Source: Streptomyces durmitorensis (GTDB lineage: Bacteria > Actinomycetota > Actinomycetes > Streptomycetales > Streptomycetaceae). Taken from it: a stretch of DNA of 64,000 nucleotides. Positions within the stretch are counted from its first letter, which is position 1. Each line of letters starts with the position of its first letter. The notes under the pieces are model-generated. The model did no database searches. It was not told the origin of the DNA and saw only the letters and a list, made by a program, of their open reading frames with translations. This document shows positions 14,153 through 22,787 of the stretch, in pieces. The stretch spans positions 6,138,001 to 6,202,000 of the forward strand of contig NZ_CP097289.1 of the NCBI RefSeq assembly GCF_023498005.1. Reading direction: 5' to 3'. The position numbers and the translations under genes were made by a program.

Positions 14153-15607
14153 ATGAACGGAACCCAGGACACGACCGGCACCGCGAACCCTGCCGTGATC
14201 GTCGTCGGCTCCGGTCCCACCGGGCTGCTGCTCGCCGGGGACCTGGCCGCCGCGGGCGTCCCCGTCACCCTGCTGGAGAAGCGGCCGCACGAGATCAGCA
14301 ACCTCTCGCGCGCCCTCGTGCTGCATGCCCGCACCCTCGAACAGCTCGACGCGCGCGGTCTCGCCGACGAGCTGGAGGCCAAGGGCAGGACGCTCGACCG
14401 CCTGCGCCTCTTCGCCCGCCTCGAAGTGGGCCTCGACAAACTGCCCTCGCGCTACAACCACCTCCTGGTCCTTCCGCAGTACGAGGTGGAGCGGGTCCTG
14501 GAGCGTCGGGCGATCGCGGCCGGCGTCGACTTCCGGTACGAGAACGAGGTCACCGGGCTCACCCAGGACGCGGACGGCGTGACGCTCGAAGTCCGGGGCC
14601 CCGGTGGGGAGTCGGGCACGCGAAGGGCCGCGTACGTCGTCGGCGCGGACGGACTGCACAGCCCGGTCCGCAAGGCCATCGGCCTGCCCTTCCCCGGGAA
14701 GTCCGCGATCCGCTCCCTTGTCCTCGCCGACGTGAAGCTCGCCGAGAAGCCCGAGTCGGTCCTCACGGTGAACGCCGCAGGTGACGCCTTCGCCTTCATC
14801 GCGCCCTTCGCCGACGGCTATTACCGCGTCATCGGCTGGAACCGCGCCCACAACGTCCCCGACAGCGAGCCCCTTGACCTCGAAGAGGTCAAGGAGATCA
14901 CCCGCCTCGCGCTCGGCCGCGACTACGGCATGCACGACGCCCGCTGGATGTCCCGCTTCCACAGCGACGAGCGCCAGGCGCCCGAGTACCGGGTCGGCCG
15001 GGTCTTCCTCGCCGGTGACGCCGCGCACGTCCACACCCCGGCGGGCGCGCAGGGCATGAACACCGGCCTCCAGGACGCCGTGAACCTGAGCTGGAAGCTG
15101 GTGGCGGCGGTCGAGGGCCGTGCGCCGGAAGGCCTCCTCGACACCTACCAGTCGGAGCGGCACCCCATCGGCAAGGCGGTCCTGCGCAGCAGCGGCGGGA
15201 TCGTGCGGCTCGCGATGGCCAAGCGCCCGTGGTCGATCGCGGCCCGCGCCGTGCTCGCGTCCTTCATCAACGCCGTGTCCCCGATCCGGGACAAGGCGAT
15301 CGGCCAGATCACCGGCATCGGTTACGCCTACCCGGCCCCGAAGGGCGCCCACCGCATGGCCGGGCGCCGCGCTCCGGACGTCGCGCTCAAGGAGGGGCGG
15401 CTGTACGAGGTTCTGCGCGAGGGCGAGTTCGTGCTGATCGCTCCGGAGGGGGCGGAGTACGACGCGGGGCGTGCGGTCGTGACGCACTGGGCGATTGGGC
15501 GGGGTACGACTGTCCTGGTCCGGCCCGACGGGTATGTGGCGTGGGCGGCGGACGGGGCGGATGCGGGGGCGGTGCGGGCGGCGCTGGGGGAGTGGGGCGC
15601 GGCGTAG
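14153..15607 (+). CDS. FAD-dependent aromatic monooxygenase (PHBH family)
   Basis: 484 aa. Group A flavin monooxygenase: N-terminal dinucleotide fold GSGPTGLLLAGDLAAAGVPV, the middle GADGLHSPVRKA strand (DG motif), and the FAD-ribityl motif RVFLAGDAAHVHTPAGAQGM. The C-terminal thioredoxin-like region seen in phenol hydroxylases is short here. It should hydroxylate or inactivate an aromatic compound with NAD(P)H and O2; some family members give antibiotic resistance. Strong AGGAGG before the ATG. Controlled, by context, by the divergent TetR gene. Confidence 0.9.
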   Translation: MNGTQDTTGTANPAVIVVGSGPTGLLLAGDLAAAGVPVTLLEKRPHEISNLSRALVLHARTLEQLDARGLADELEAKGRTLDRLRLFARLEVGLDKLPSRYNHLLVLPQYEVERVLERRAIAAGVDFRYENEVTGLTQDADGVTLEVRGPGGESGTRRAAYVVGADGLHSPVRKAIGLPFPGKSAIRSLVLADVKLAEKPESVLTVNAAGDAFAFIAPFADGYYRVIGWNRAHNVPDSEPLDLEEVKEITRLALGRDYGMHDARWMSRFHSDERQAPEYRVGRVFLAGDAAHVHTPAGAQGMNTGLQDAVNLSWKLVAAVEGRAPEGLLDTYQSERHPIGKAVLRSSGGIVRLAMAKRPWSIAARAVLASFINAVSPIRDKAIGQITGIGYAYPAPKGAHRMAGRRAPDVALKEGRLYEVLREGEFVLIAPEGAEYDAGRAVVTHWAIGRGTTVLVRPDGYVAWAADGADAGAVRAALGEWGAA

Positions 15608-15611
15608 AGCA

Positions 15612-15671
15612 GGAACCGTTCGGTCCGGAACCGTTCGGTCTGGAACCGTTCAGTCCGGAACCGTTCAGTCC
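15612..15671. repeat. Four tandem 15-bp repeats
   Basis: GGAACCGTTC followed by GGTCC/GGTCT/AGTCC, four units exactly 15 bp apart directly after the monooxygenase stop. Each unit carries the palindrome GAAC-C-GTTC. They lie 170-230 bp upstream of the DMT transporter start. Confidence 0.9.
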
Positions 15672-15838
15672 AGCTTCAAAGAATCCTCGAAAAGATTCGA
15701 TGGACCTGATGGGTGTGGGAGTGCAACGGTAGTCCCGCAACCAACCAAGAGATCAGCCAAGAGATCCCCGCCGGGTGGTGCCCACCCAGGCGGGGTTCGT
15801 GTTTCCCGGGCCGACCGGGAGAGAGACAAGGGATATCA

Positions 15839-16828
15839 GTGACTGTCCTGGACCGGACGCCCCCCATCCGCACCGCGTCACCCGCGTCACCCGCGTCACC
15901 CGCGTCACCCGCGTCGACGGCGGTGGGCGCGGCGCAGCGGGCCGCAGGCCCCATCGGTATCGGCCTCGCCCTCGCGGCGCTCGCCACGGTCGTCTGGTCG
16001 GGCAGCTTCGTCACTTCGCGCGCCCTGGCCGACAGCGTGCCGCCCATCCAGCACGCGTTCTGGCGCTGGATCATCGCGATCGTGGCGGTGGCGCCGTTCG
16101 CGGCGCGCCAGACGTGGCGGCAGCGGGCCCTGCTCCGCAAGCACATCGGCTTCCTGCTCGCCGCCTCGCTCCTCGGCGTCACCATCTACAACACCCTGGT
16201 CAACCAGGCGGGCGTCACCACCACCGCGGGCAACATGGGCATGATCATGGCGGCGTCACCGGTCCTGATGGCGGTGTACGAGCGTCTCGGCGGCGCGAGG
16301 CTCGGCGCGCGCCGCGTGACCGGCATGCTGATCGCCTGCGCGGGCGTCCTGGTCCTGGTCTCCGGGGGATCGCTCTCCATGGACTTCGCGGTGGGTGACC
16401 TGTGGGTGATCGCGGGGGCCGTCTCCTTCGGCTCGTACAGCGCGCTGCTCAAGCGCAAGCCGGCGGAGATCGGCGGACTGCCGTTCCTGTTCGCGACGTT
16501 CACGCTCGGCGCGCTGATGCTGCTTCCGGTGTTCGTGGCCAGCTATGTACTCCAGGGCGGCTTCGAGCCGACCGTCGGCACCATCTCCCTACTCCTGTAC
16601 GTCGGTGTCGTCTCCTCCGCGATCGCCTTCTTCGCCTGGAACAAGGCGATCTCGATCATCGGCGCCGCGCGTGCCGGGGTCATCTACTACCTCCAGCCGG
16701 TGTGCGTCGCCCTGCTCTCCTTCGCGGTGCTCGGCGAGGCGATGGGGTGGTTGCAGGTGATGTGCATGGCGCTGATCCTGGGCGGGGTCGTGCTGGGCGC
16801 GGCACGCGCGAAGCCGCGCTCGGAGTAG
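15839..16828 (+). CDS. DMT-superfamily (EamA) exporter
   Basis: About 329 aa with ten predicted membrane segments in two EamA halves (ALAALATVVWSGSFVTSRAL starts the first; FAVGDLWVIAGAVSFGSYSA the second; VIYYLQPVCVALLSFAVLGE near the end is typical). Drug/metabolite or amino-acid exporter, substrate unknown. The start is the GTG with AAGGGA five bases upstream. The leader contains five tandem ASP units encoded by 9-bp repeats (about 15873-15917). The LysR gene 51 bp downstream may regulate it. Confidence 0.88.
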   Translation: MTVLDRTPPIRTASPASPASPASPASTAVGAAQRAAGPIGIGLALAALATVVWSGSFVTSRALADSVPPIQHAFWRWIIAIVAVAPFAARQTWRQRALLRKHIGFLLAASLLGVTIYNTLVNQAGVTTTAGNMGMIMAASPVLMAVYERLGGARLGARRVTGMLIACAGVLVLVSGGSLSMDFAVGDLWVIAGAVSFGSYSALLKRKPAEIGGLPFLFATFTLGALMLLPVFVASYVLQGGFEPTVGTISLLLYVGVVSSAIAFFAWNKAISIIGAARAGVIYYLQPVCVALLSFAVLGEAMGWLQVMCMALILGGVVLGAARAKPRSE

Positions 16829-16879
16829 GGGGCGCGTCCCGTGGGATCACCTCTCCTGACCAGTCGGTACGTTGACTCC

Positions 16880-17797
16880 ATGAGTGAGTGGGACATCAAG
16901 AAGCTGCAGATCCTGCGTACGTTGAGTGAGCGGGGCACGGTCACGGCGACGGCGCAGGCGCTGCGGATGACGCCGTCGGCGGTGTCGCAGCAGCTGTCCA
17001 ACCTCGCGAAGCAGCTGGGGGTGCCGCTCCTTGAGGCGCACGGGCGGCGGGTCCGCCTGACGGACGCGGCGCACCTCGTGCTGCGTCACGCGGAGGCGGT
17101 CTTCGCCCAACTTGAGCTGGCTGACGCGGAGTTGGCCGCGTACGCGCAGGGTGAGGCGGGGGAGGTGCGGGTCGGGGCGTTCTCGACCGCGGTGCCCGCG
17201 CTGGTCGTACCCGCGGTGCGGGAGCTGAGGGCCGCGGCGCCGGGGATCTCGGTGCGGGTTCGTGAGGTGGAGGCGGCGGAGGCGTACGAGTTGCTGGCCG
17301 CGGGGGAGGTGGACGTGGCCCTCTCCTTGGCGGTGACGGCGCCGGCCGCGGCGGACGCGGACACGCGCTTCACGCGGGAGTCGCTGCTCGCGGACCCGCT
17401 GGACGTGGCACTTCCGGTGGATCACGCGCTGGCGGAGGTGGAGGGTCTGAGGCTCGCGGATTTGGCGGCGGAGCCGTGGATCTTCGGGGGGAGCGGTCCC
17501 TGGTCGGAGATCACGCGGGCGGCGTGCGAGGGGGCCGGGTTCACGCCCGAGCAGGCGCATTCCGCCTCCGGCTGGACGGCGATCCTGGCGATGGTGGAGG
17601 CGGGGATGGGGGTCGCTCTGGTCCCACGGATGGCGGCGGTCCGCCGTGACGGCGTGGTGATGCGGTCCCTGTCCGCGGACCGGCCCCGCCGCCATGTGGT
17701 GGCGGCGGTTCGCCGCGGGGCCGCGGGGGGCGCGGCGGTCAGCAGGGTCTTGTCGGCGCTCCGGGCGGTTCCCCTGCGGGGGGCGGAGGCGGAGTAA
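16880..17797 (+). CDS. LysR-family transcriptional regulator
   Basis: 305 aa. Winged HTH at about residues 5-62 (LQILRTLSERGTVTATAQAL, then MTPSAVSQQLSNLAKQLGV), followed by the LysR substrate-binding domain (GEVRVGAFSTAVPALVVPAV). It is read in the same direction as and close behind the DMT exporter, so it may control that exporter, although LysR genes are more often divergent from targets. Start taken at ATG in DSM-SEWD; an upstream in-frame start would add 13 unlikely residues. It ends at the edge of the repeat block. Confidence 0.9.
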   Translation: MSEWDIKKLQILRTLSERGTVTATAQALRMTPSAVSQQLSNLAKQLGVPLLEAHGRRVRLTDAAHLVLRHAEAVFAQLELADAELAAYAQGEAGEVRVGAFSTAVPALVVPAVRELRAAAPGISVRVREVEAAEAYELLAAGEVDVALSLAVTAPAAADADTRFTRESLLADPLDVALPVDHALAEVEGLRLADLAAEPWIFGGSGPWSEITRAACEGAGFTPEQAHSASGWTAILAMVEAGMGVALVPRMAAVRRDGVVMRSLSADRPRRHVVAAVRRGAAGGAAVSRVLSALRAVPLRGAEAE

Positions 17798-17844
17798 CTC
17801 CGCGGCGGGGGTGCGCCGCGGCTCGGGGGCGGTCCGGGCCCCTC

Positions 17845-18146
17845 GCCTGCGGGCCGCCTTCCGACTCCCGCGCGGATCTCTCCCACCCACCCGCCCGATA
17901 CTCCGCAGTGCCAGCGTGGCCGGATCCTGCGTCTGCGGGCCGCCCCCGACTTCCCGCGCTTCGCGCGGATCTTTCCCGCCCGCCCGCCCGATACTCCGCA
18001 GTGGATGGGTGGTCGGGTTCTGCGTCTGCGGGCCGCCTTCCGACTCCCGCGCTTCGCGCGGATCTTCCCCACCCGCCCACCCGATACTCCGTGGCTGACG
18101 CCTGCCTTTCCGCGCTGCGCGCGGATTCTCCCGCCCGCCCACCCGA
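17845..18146 (-). repeat. Array A: four G-quadruplex/hairpin repeats
   Basis: C-rich on the + strand. Four-tract motifs lie at 17882-17896, 17975-17989, 18068-18082 and 18130-18144, each CCCnCCCnCCCnCCC. Hairpins CCGCGC-TTC-GCGCGG or CCGCGC-TGC-GCGCGG precede copies 2, 3 and 4; copy 1 has lost the loop and part of the arms. Copies 1-3 also share the leader CTGCGGGCCGCC, with periods of 86 and 93 bp. Confidence 0.9.
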
Positions 18147-18152
18147 TCACCC

Positions 18153-18399
18153 CGGGGCAATCGGGTGGGTGGGTGGGAAGGATCCGCGCGCAGCGCGGGA
18201 AGTTGGGAAGTCGGGGGGCGGCGCTCAGGCAGTAGTCCCGATCACCCTGTGGCTGCGGGGCAGTCGGGTGGGTGGGTGGGAGAGATCCGCGCGCAGCGCG
18301 GGAAGGTGGGCTGTGGCGCTCAGGCGGTGGTCCCGATCACCCTGTGGCCGTGGGGTGATCGGGCGGGTGGGTGGGCGCATCCGCGCGGAGCGCGGGAAG
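18153..18399 (+). repeat. Array B: three inverted G-quadruplex/hairpin repeats
   Basis: G-rich on the + strand. Four-tract motifs lie at 18163-18177, 18266-18280 (both GGGTGGGTGGGTGGG) and 18361-18375 (GGGCGGGTGGGTGGG), each followed by CCGCGC-nnn-GCGCGG. The units are spaced about 95-103 bp. The spacers also repeat: a 33-bp block at 18221-18253 recurs at 18316-18348 with few changes. Confidence 0.9.
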
Positions 18400-18475
18400 G
18401 GGCAGATGGCCGGTAGGCGGGGGCTGGTGGCCGAGGCCGGCGGGGGTGGCGGGAGCCGCCGGCCTCGGCGGTGGG

Positions 18476-21043
18476 TCAGGCGTCCGCCGACTGGGCCCGC
18501 AGGGCCCTTTCCACGCCCGCGCGGGACTCCGTGATCAGGCGGCGCAGGGCCGCCGACGGGGAGGCCGAGGCCAGCCACGCGTCCGTCGAGTCCAGCGTGG
18601 CCTGGGACACCTGGAGCGACGGGTACAGGCCCACCGCGATCTGCTGCGCCATCTCGTGCGAGCGCGAGTCCCACGCCCCCTTGACCGCGGCGAAGAACTT
18701 CTCCGTGTACGGGGCGAGGAGTTCGCGCTGGTCCGTCTGGACGAAGCCGCCGATCACGGACTCCTGGATCGCGTTCGGCAGCTTGTCGGACTCGACGACC
18801 GAGGCCCACGCCTCCGCCTTCGCCTCCGGCGTGGGCCGCGCCGCCCGCGCCGAAGCGGCGTGCCGCTCGCCCGCGGCCGTCTTGTCGCGGTCGAGCTCCG
18901 CCGTGATCCCGGCCTCGTCGAGCCGCCCCGTCGCCGCGAGCCGGTGCACGAAGGCCCAGCGCAGCTCCGTGTCCACCGCGAGGCCCTCGATGGCCTGCTT
19001 GCCCGACACCAGCTCCTCGATCAGCGTCAGCTGCTCTTCCGTACGCGCCGTCGCCGCGAACGCCCGTGCCCACGCCAGCTGGTGGTCACTGCCCGGCTCC
19101 GCCGAGCGGAGGTGCGCGAGCGTCGCCTCCGTCCAACGGGCCAGCGCCTCGTCCCGCCCCGCCGGAGCCGCGTACAGCTCAAGGGCCATCTTCACCTGGC
19201 GGTGCAGCGACTGCACGACCCCGATGTCCGACTCCTTGGCGATGCCGGAGAGGACCAGCGACAGGTACTCCCGCGTGGGCAGTTCCGCGTCCCGCGTCAT
19301 GTCCCACGCCGAAGCCCACGACAGCGCACGCGGCAGCGAGGCCTCGAAGTCGCCGATGTGCTCCGTCACGAAGGCGAGCGACTCCGTGTCCATGCGGACC
19401 TTCGCGTACGACAGGTCGTCGTCGTTCAGGAGGATCACCGCGGGGCGCCTGCGGCCCACCAGCTCGTCCACGGCCGTCAGTTCGCCGTCCACGTCCAGCT
19501 CCACGCGGTCCGTGCGCAGCAGCTTGCCGCTCGCGTCGTCGAGGTCGTAGAAGCCGATCGCGATCCGATGGGGGCGCAGTGTCGGCTCACCCTTCGCGCC
19601 CGCCGGGAGCGCCGGTGCCTCCTGCTTGACCGCGAACGACGTGATCTTGCCCGTCGTGTCGACGTCCACCACCGGACGCAGGACGTTGATGCCCGCCGTC
19701 TCCAGCCACTTCTTCGACCACGTCTTCAGGTCGCGCCCGCTGGTCTCCTCAAGCGCGCCGAGCAGGTCGGACAGGCGCGTGTTGCCGAACGCGTGCGCCT
19801 TGAAGTACGCCTGCACGCCCCGGAAGAACTCGTCCATGCCGACGTACGCGACGAGCTGCTTGAGCACGCTCGCGCCCTTGGCGTACGTGATGCCGTCGAA
19901 GTTGACGAGCACGTCGTCGAGGTCGCGGATGTCCGCCATGATCGGGTGCGTGGAGGGAAGCTGGTCCTGGCGGTACGCCCACGTCTTCATGGAGTTGGCG
20001 AACGTCGTCCAGGAGTGCGGCCAGCGCGAGTTCTCCGCGTACGCCTGGCAGGCGATGGACGTGTACGTGGCGAACGACTCGTTCAGCCAGAGGTCGTTCC
20101 ACCACTCCATCGTCACCAGGTCGCCGAACCACATGTGGGCCAGCTCGTGGAGGATGGTCTCCGCGCGCGTCTCGTACGCCGCGTCCGTCACCTTCGAACG
20201 GAACACGTACTGGTCGCGGATGGTCACCGCGCCCGCGTTCTCCATCGCGCCCGCGTTGAACTCCGGCACGAAGAGCTGGTCGTACTTCGCGAAGGGGTAC
20301 GCGTAGTCGAACTTCTCCTGGAACCAGTCGAAGCCCTGCCGGGTGACCTCGAAGATCGCGTCCGAGTCGAGGAACTCGGCCAGCGAGGGACGGCAGTAGA
20401 TGCCGAGCGGAACCGACTGGCCGCCAGGACCCTCGTACGAGCTGTGGACCGAGTGATACGGACCGACGATGAGCGCCGTGATGTACGTCGACATGCGCGG
20501 CGTGGGCTCGAAGACCCAGACGTCACCGCTGGGCTCGGGCGTCGGCGAATTCGAGACGACCGTCCAGCCGGACGGCGCCTTCACGGTGAACTGGAACGTC
20601 GCCTTGAGATCGGGCTGCTCGAACGACGCGAAGACGCGGCGCGCGTCCGGGACCTCGAACTGCGTGTAGAGATAGGCCTGTTGGTCGACCGGGTCGACGA
20701 ACCGGTGCAGACCCTCACCCGTGTTGGTGTAGTCGCAGTCGGCGACCACCTTGAGCTCGTTGGGTCCCGCCTCCAGGTGCTTCAGCGCGATGCGCGCGTC
20801 ACGGAAGACGGCGGCGACGTCCAGCGAGTGGCCGTTCAGGACGACCTCGTGGACCGCGGGGGCCACCAGGTCGATGAACGTCTCGGCGCCCGCCTCCGCG
20901 GAGTCGAAGCGCACCGTGGTCACCGACCGGTAGGTGCCGCCCTCTTGCGCGCCGGAGAGGTCGAGATCGATCTCGTACGAGTCAACGGTGAGCAGCTTCG
21001 CCCGCTGCTGCGCCTCTTCGCGGGTCAGATTGGTGCCGGGCAC
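18476..21043 (-). CDS. pepN: Aminopeptidase N
   Basis: 855-aa M1 zinc aminopeptidase, cytoplasmic, removing N-terminal residues from peptides. The substrate-anchoring GAMENAG motif is present, as is the zinc site HELAH followed 18 residues on by Glu in LNESF. The N-terminal saddle domain begins MPGTNLTREEAQ, and the ERAP1-like C-terminal helical domain (about 520-850) is complete. Length is normal for the actinobacterial PepN group. A paralogue of the same build is encoded at 38.7-41.3 kb. The 3' end faces array B of the repeats. Confidence 0.95.
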   Translation of the reverse strand: MPGTNLTREEAQQRAKLLTVDSYEIDLDLSGAQEGGTYRSVTTVRFDSAEAGAETFIDLVAPAVHEVVLNGHSLDVAAVFRDARIALKHLEAGPNELKVVADCDYTNTGEGLHRFVDPVDQQAYLYTQFEVPDARRVFASFEQPDLKATFQFTVKAPSGWTVVSNSPTPEPSGDVWVFEPTPRMSTYITALIVGPYHSVHSSYEGPGGQSVPLGIYCRPSLAEFLDSDAIFEVTRQGFDWFQEKFDYAYPFAKYDQLFVPEFNAGAMENAGAVTIRDQYVFRSKVTDAAYETRAETILHELAHMWFGDLVTMEWWNDLWLNESFATYTSIACQAYAENSRWPHSWTTFANSMKTWAYRQDQLPSTHPIMADIRDLDDVLVNFDGITYAKGASVLKQLVAYVGMDEFFRGVQAYFKAHAFGNTRLSDLLGALEETSGRDLKTWSKKWLETAGINVLRPVVDVDTTGKITSFAVKQEAPALPAGAKGEPTLRPHRIAIGFYDLDDASGKLLRTDRVELDVDGELTAVDELVGRRRPAVILLNDDDLSYAKVRMDTESLAFVTEHIGDFEASLPRALSWASAWDMTRDAELPTREYLSLVLSGIAKESDIGVVQSLHRQVKMALELYAAPAGRDEALARWTEATLAHLRSAEPGSDHQLAWARAFAATARTEEQLTLIEELVSGKQAIEGLAVDTELRWAFVHRLAATGRLDEAGITAELDRDKTAAGERHAASARAARPTPEAKAEAWASVVESDKLPNAIQESVIGGFVQTDQRELLAPYTEKFFAAVKGAWDSRSHEMAQQIAVGLYPSLQVSQATLDSTDAWLASASPSAALRRLITESRAGVERALRAQSADA

Positions 21044-21297
21044 GCGGTCATCTCCTCAGGAACGTCAGGTACGACTTGTGGCGTTTCCGGCCATCCTTCC
21101 ACGTGGGTCGGCGGGAGTGCCCGGCCATTGTCCGGCGGCCGCCGTGCGGCATTGTTCGCAGGCTGCGGTGCCGCTAGCATCCGCGCGTCGACTCACGCCC
21201 CGGGGGGAGCGTTCATGGGACTCCGACGGTCACTGCGATTACCGCGTCAACCGCGATTACCGAGCCTGCCGCGCCTGCCTGGCGCGAGGTGCGCCCC

Positions 21298-22545
21298 ATG
21301 ATCGACGTACTCGTCGTGGGAGCCGGGATCGGCGGGCTCACCACCGCGCTCAGCCTGCATGCGGCGGGCATCGGGGTACGGGTCGTCGACGCGGTGGACG
21401 AGCTGCGGCCCGTCGGGGTCGGCATCAACCTTCTCCCGCACGCCGTCCAGGTGTTGACGGAGCTCGGCCTCGGCGCCGAACTGGCCGCCACGGCCGTGCC
21501 GACCGCCGAGACCGTCCACTTCGACCGGCACGGCAACCACATCTGGGGCGAGCCGCTCGGCCTCGCGCGCGGCCACCCCTGGCCGCAGTACTCCCTGCAC
21601 CGCGGCGCCCTGCAGCTGATCCTCCTTGCCGCGGTGCGCGACCGCCTCGGTGACAACGCTGTCCAGACCGGTACGGCCTTCGTGCGGTACGCGGAGCCTG
21701 AGGGGTCCGGGGCGCTGCGGGTGACCCTGCGGGATGTACGGCGCGGGCGGGAGTTCGCGGTGCCGGTGCGGGCCCTGATCGGGGCCGACGGGCTGTACTC
21801 GGCGGTGCGGGCCCGGCTGCACCCCGGGGAGGGCCCGCCGCTGTGGAACGGCATCCGGATGTGGCGGGGCGTCACCGAGTGGGATCCGGTGCTCGGCGGC
21901 CGGACGATGGCGTTCGCGGGCAGCAACGCGACCGCGAAGCTCGTCGTCTACCCGATCTCGCGGGAGGCGGAGACGCGGGGGCGTGCGCTGCTCAACTGGG
22001 TGGCGGAGGTGCGCTTTCCGAGGCATCACCACGGGGCGCCGGGCCCGGTGGACTGGAACCGCTCGGGCCGCCTCTCCGATGTCCTTCCGCACTTCTCGGG
22101 CTGGCGGATCGGCGACTTGGACGTGCCCGCGCTCCTCGCCGCGACCGGGGCGACGAGCCGGATCCTGGAGTACCCGATGGTGGACAGGGACCCCCTGCCG
22201 TGGTGGGGCCGCGGCCCCGTGACACTCCTGGGCGACGCGGCCCATCCGATGTACCCCGTGGGGTCGAGCGGGGGCTCGGAGGCGGTACTTGACGCGCGGG
22301 TGCTCGCGCAGTGCGTGGCCCTTGCCGGGGTGGACCGGGTGAACGGGCTGCGGGCCTACGAGGCACAGCGGTGGGGCCCCGCCAATGCCGTGGCCCTGGC
22401 CAATCGGTCGATGCCGGTGGACGCGGTGCTGCGCGCCGTGGCGGAGAGGGCGCCGGAGGGGTTCGTGCGGGTGGAGGACGTGTTGACGGGGGAGGAGCTG
22501 GCGGGGTTGGGGGAGGGGTATCGGCGGATGCGGGGGTGTTGGTAG
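21298..22545 (+). CDS. FAD-dependent monooxygenase
   Basis: 415 aa. Rossmann FAD motif VLVVGAGIGGLTTALSLHAA at the very N-terminus, IGADGLYSAVRARL in the middle and VTLLGDAAHPMYPVGSSGGS near the C-terminus: the salicylate/3-hydroxybenzoate hydroxylase-like branch of group A flavin monooxygenases. The substrate is unknown. I chose the ATG nine bases downstream of an in-frame GTG because GAGG is better placed for it. It stands alone in a 250-bp gap from divergent pepN, followed by a dense stretch of intergenic repeats. Confidence 0.88.
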   Translation: MIDVLVVGAGIGGLTTALSLHAAGIGVRVVDAVDELRPVGVGINLLPHAVQVLTELGLGAELAATAVPTAETVHFDRHGNHIWGEPLGLARGHPWPQYSLHRGALQLILLAAVRDRLGDNAVQTGTAFVRYAEPEGSGALRVTLRDVRRGREFAVPVRALIGADGLYSAVRARLHPGEGPPLWNGIRMWRGVTEWDPVLGGRTMAFAGSNATAKLVVYPISREAETRGRALLNWVAEVRFPRHHHGAPGPVDWNRSGRLSDVLPHFSGWRIGDLDVPALLAATGATSRILEYPMVDRDPLPWWGRGPVTLLGDAAHPMYPVGSSGGSEAVLDARVLAQCVALAGVDRVNGLRAYEAQRWGPANAVALANRSMPVDAVLRAVAERAPEGFVRVEDVLTGEELAGLGEGYRRMRGCW

Positions 22546-22580
22546 CGGTCGTCCGCCCCCCCTGGACCTCCAAGAGATGG

Positions 22581-22629
22581 CCTCAAACGCCGGACGGGCT
22601 GAGAATCTCAGCCCGTCCGGCGTTTGAGG
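22581..22629. repeat. 49-bp near-perfect palindrome (Streptomyces-type intergenic repeat)
   Basis: CCTCAAACGCCGGACGGGCT... at 22581-22604 pairs with 22606-22629 over 24 bp around a single central base. The core (A/G)CGCCGGACGGGCTG recurs at 51858-51900 and as a half copy at 60148-60169. Elements of this sequence are, to my knowledge, common between Streptomyces genes. It can act as terminator of the monooxygenase gene. Confidence 0.88.
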
Positions 22630-22654
22630 ACGAACTCGGCGGAGCCGGTGATGG

Positions 22655-22740
22655 CGGCGACCAAGGCCCCCGCGCCGGCGGCCCGCGGCGGAGCCGCCAA
22701 TAGATGCAGCCGGGAAGGGGCGGGGTTGGGGAAAACGACG
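22655..22740. repeat. Second intergenic repeat type, GCGGAGCCGC... element
   Basis: Contains GGCGGAGCCGCCAATAGATG followed by CAGCCGGGAAGGGGCGGGG, a composite I recognise from memory as a recurring Streptomyces intergenic repeat. It follows the palindrome directly, so two repeat families are stacked between the monooxygenase and DUF1203 genes. Confidence 0.6.
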
Positions 22741-22787
22741 TCTGAAATCCGCCAGCCCCACCCATCCCCACGCGCGACCCTCAACCC

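Larger units (their letters stand above)
17798..18475. other. 678-bp gene-free block of repeats between convergent genes
   Basis: Open frames here have no ribosome sites and translate only as Gly/Arg/Ala low-complexity. It consists of seven copies of one repeat: four in one orientation (array A) followed by three in the other (array B), meeting at CCCCGGGG (18150-18157). The last 60 bp contain the inverted repeat GAGGCCGGC...GCCGGCCTC (about 18433-18467), which can act as a terminator for the leftward pepN gene. Confidence 0.85.

Noticed and set aside
13849..15229. Biosynthetic gene cluster around the monooxygenase
   Set aside because: A single FAD monooxygenase with TetR and unrelated transporters; no synthase or tailoring genes.
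17845..18399. CRISPR-like regular repeats
   Set aside because: Units are inverted half-way, spacers are themselves repeated, and no cas genes are near.
17908..18534. Open frames across the repeat block
   Set aside because: They translate repeats into Pro/Arg/Gly runs in several frames and lack ribosome sites; the block is explained by the repeats.
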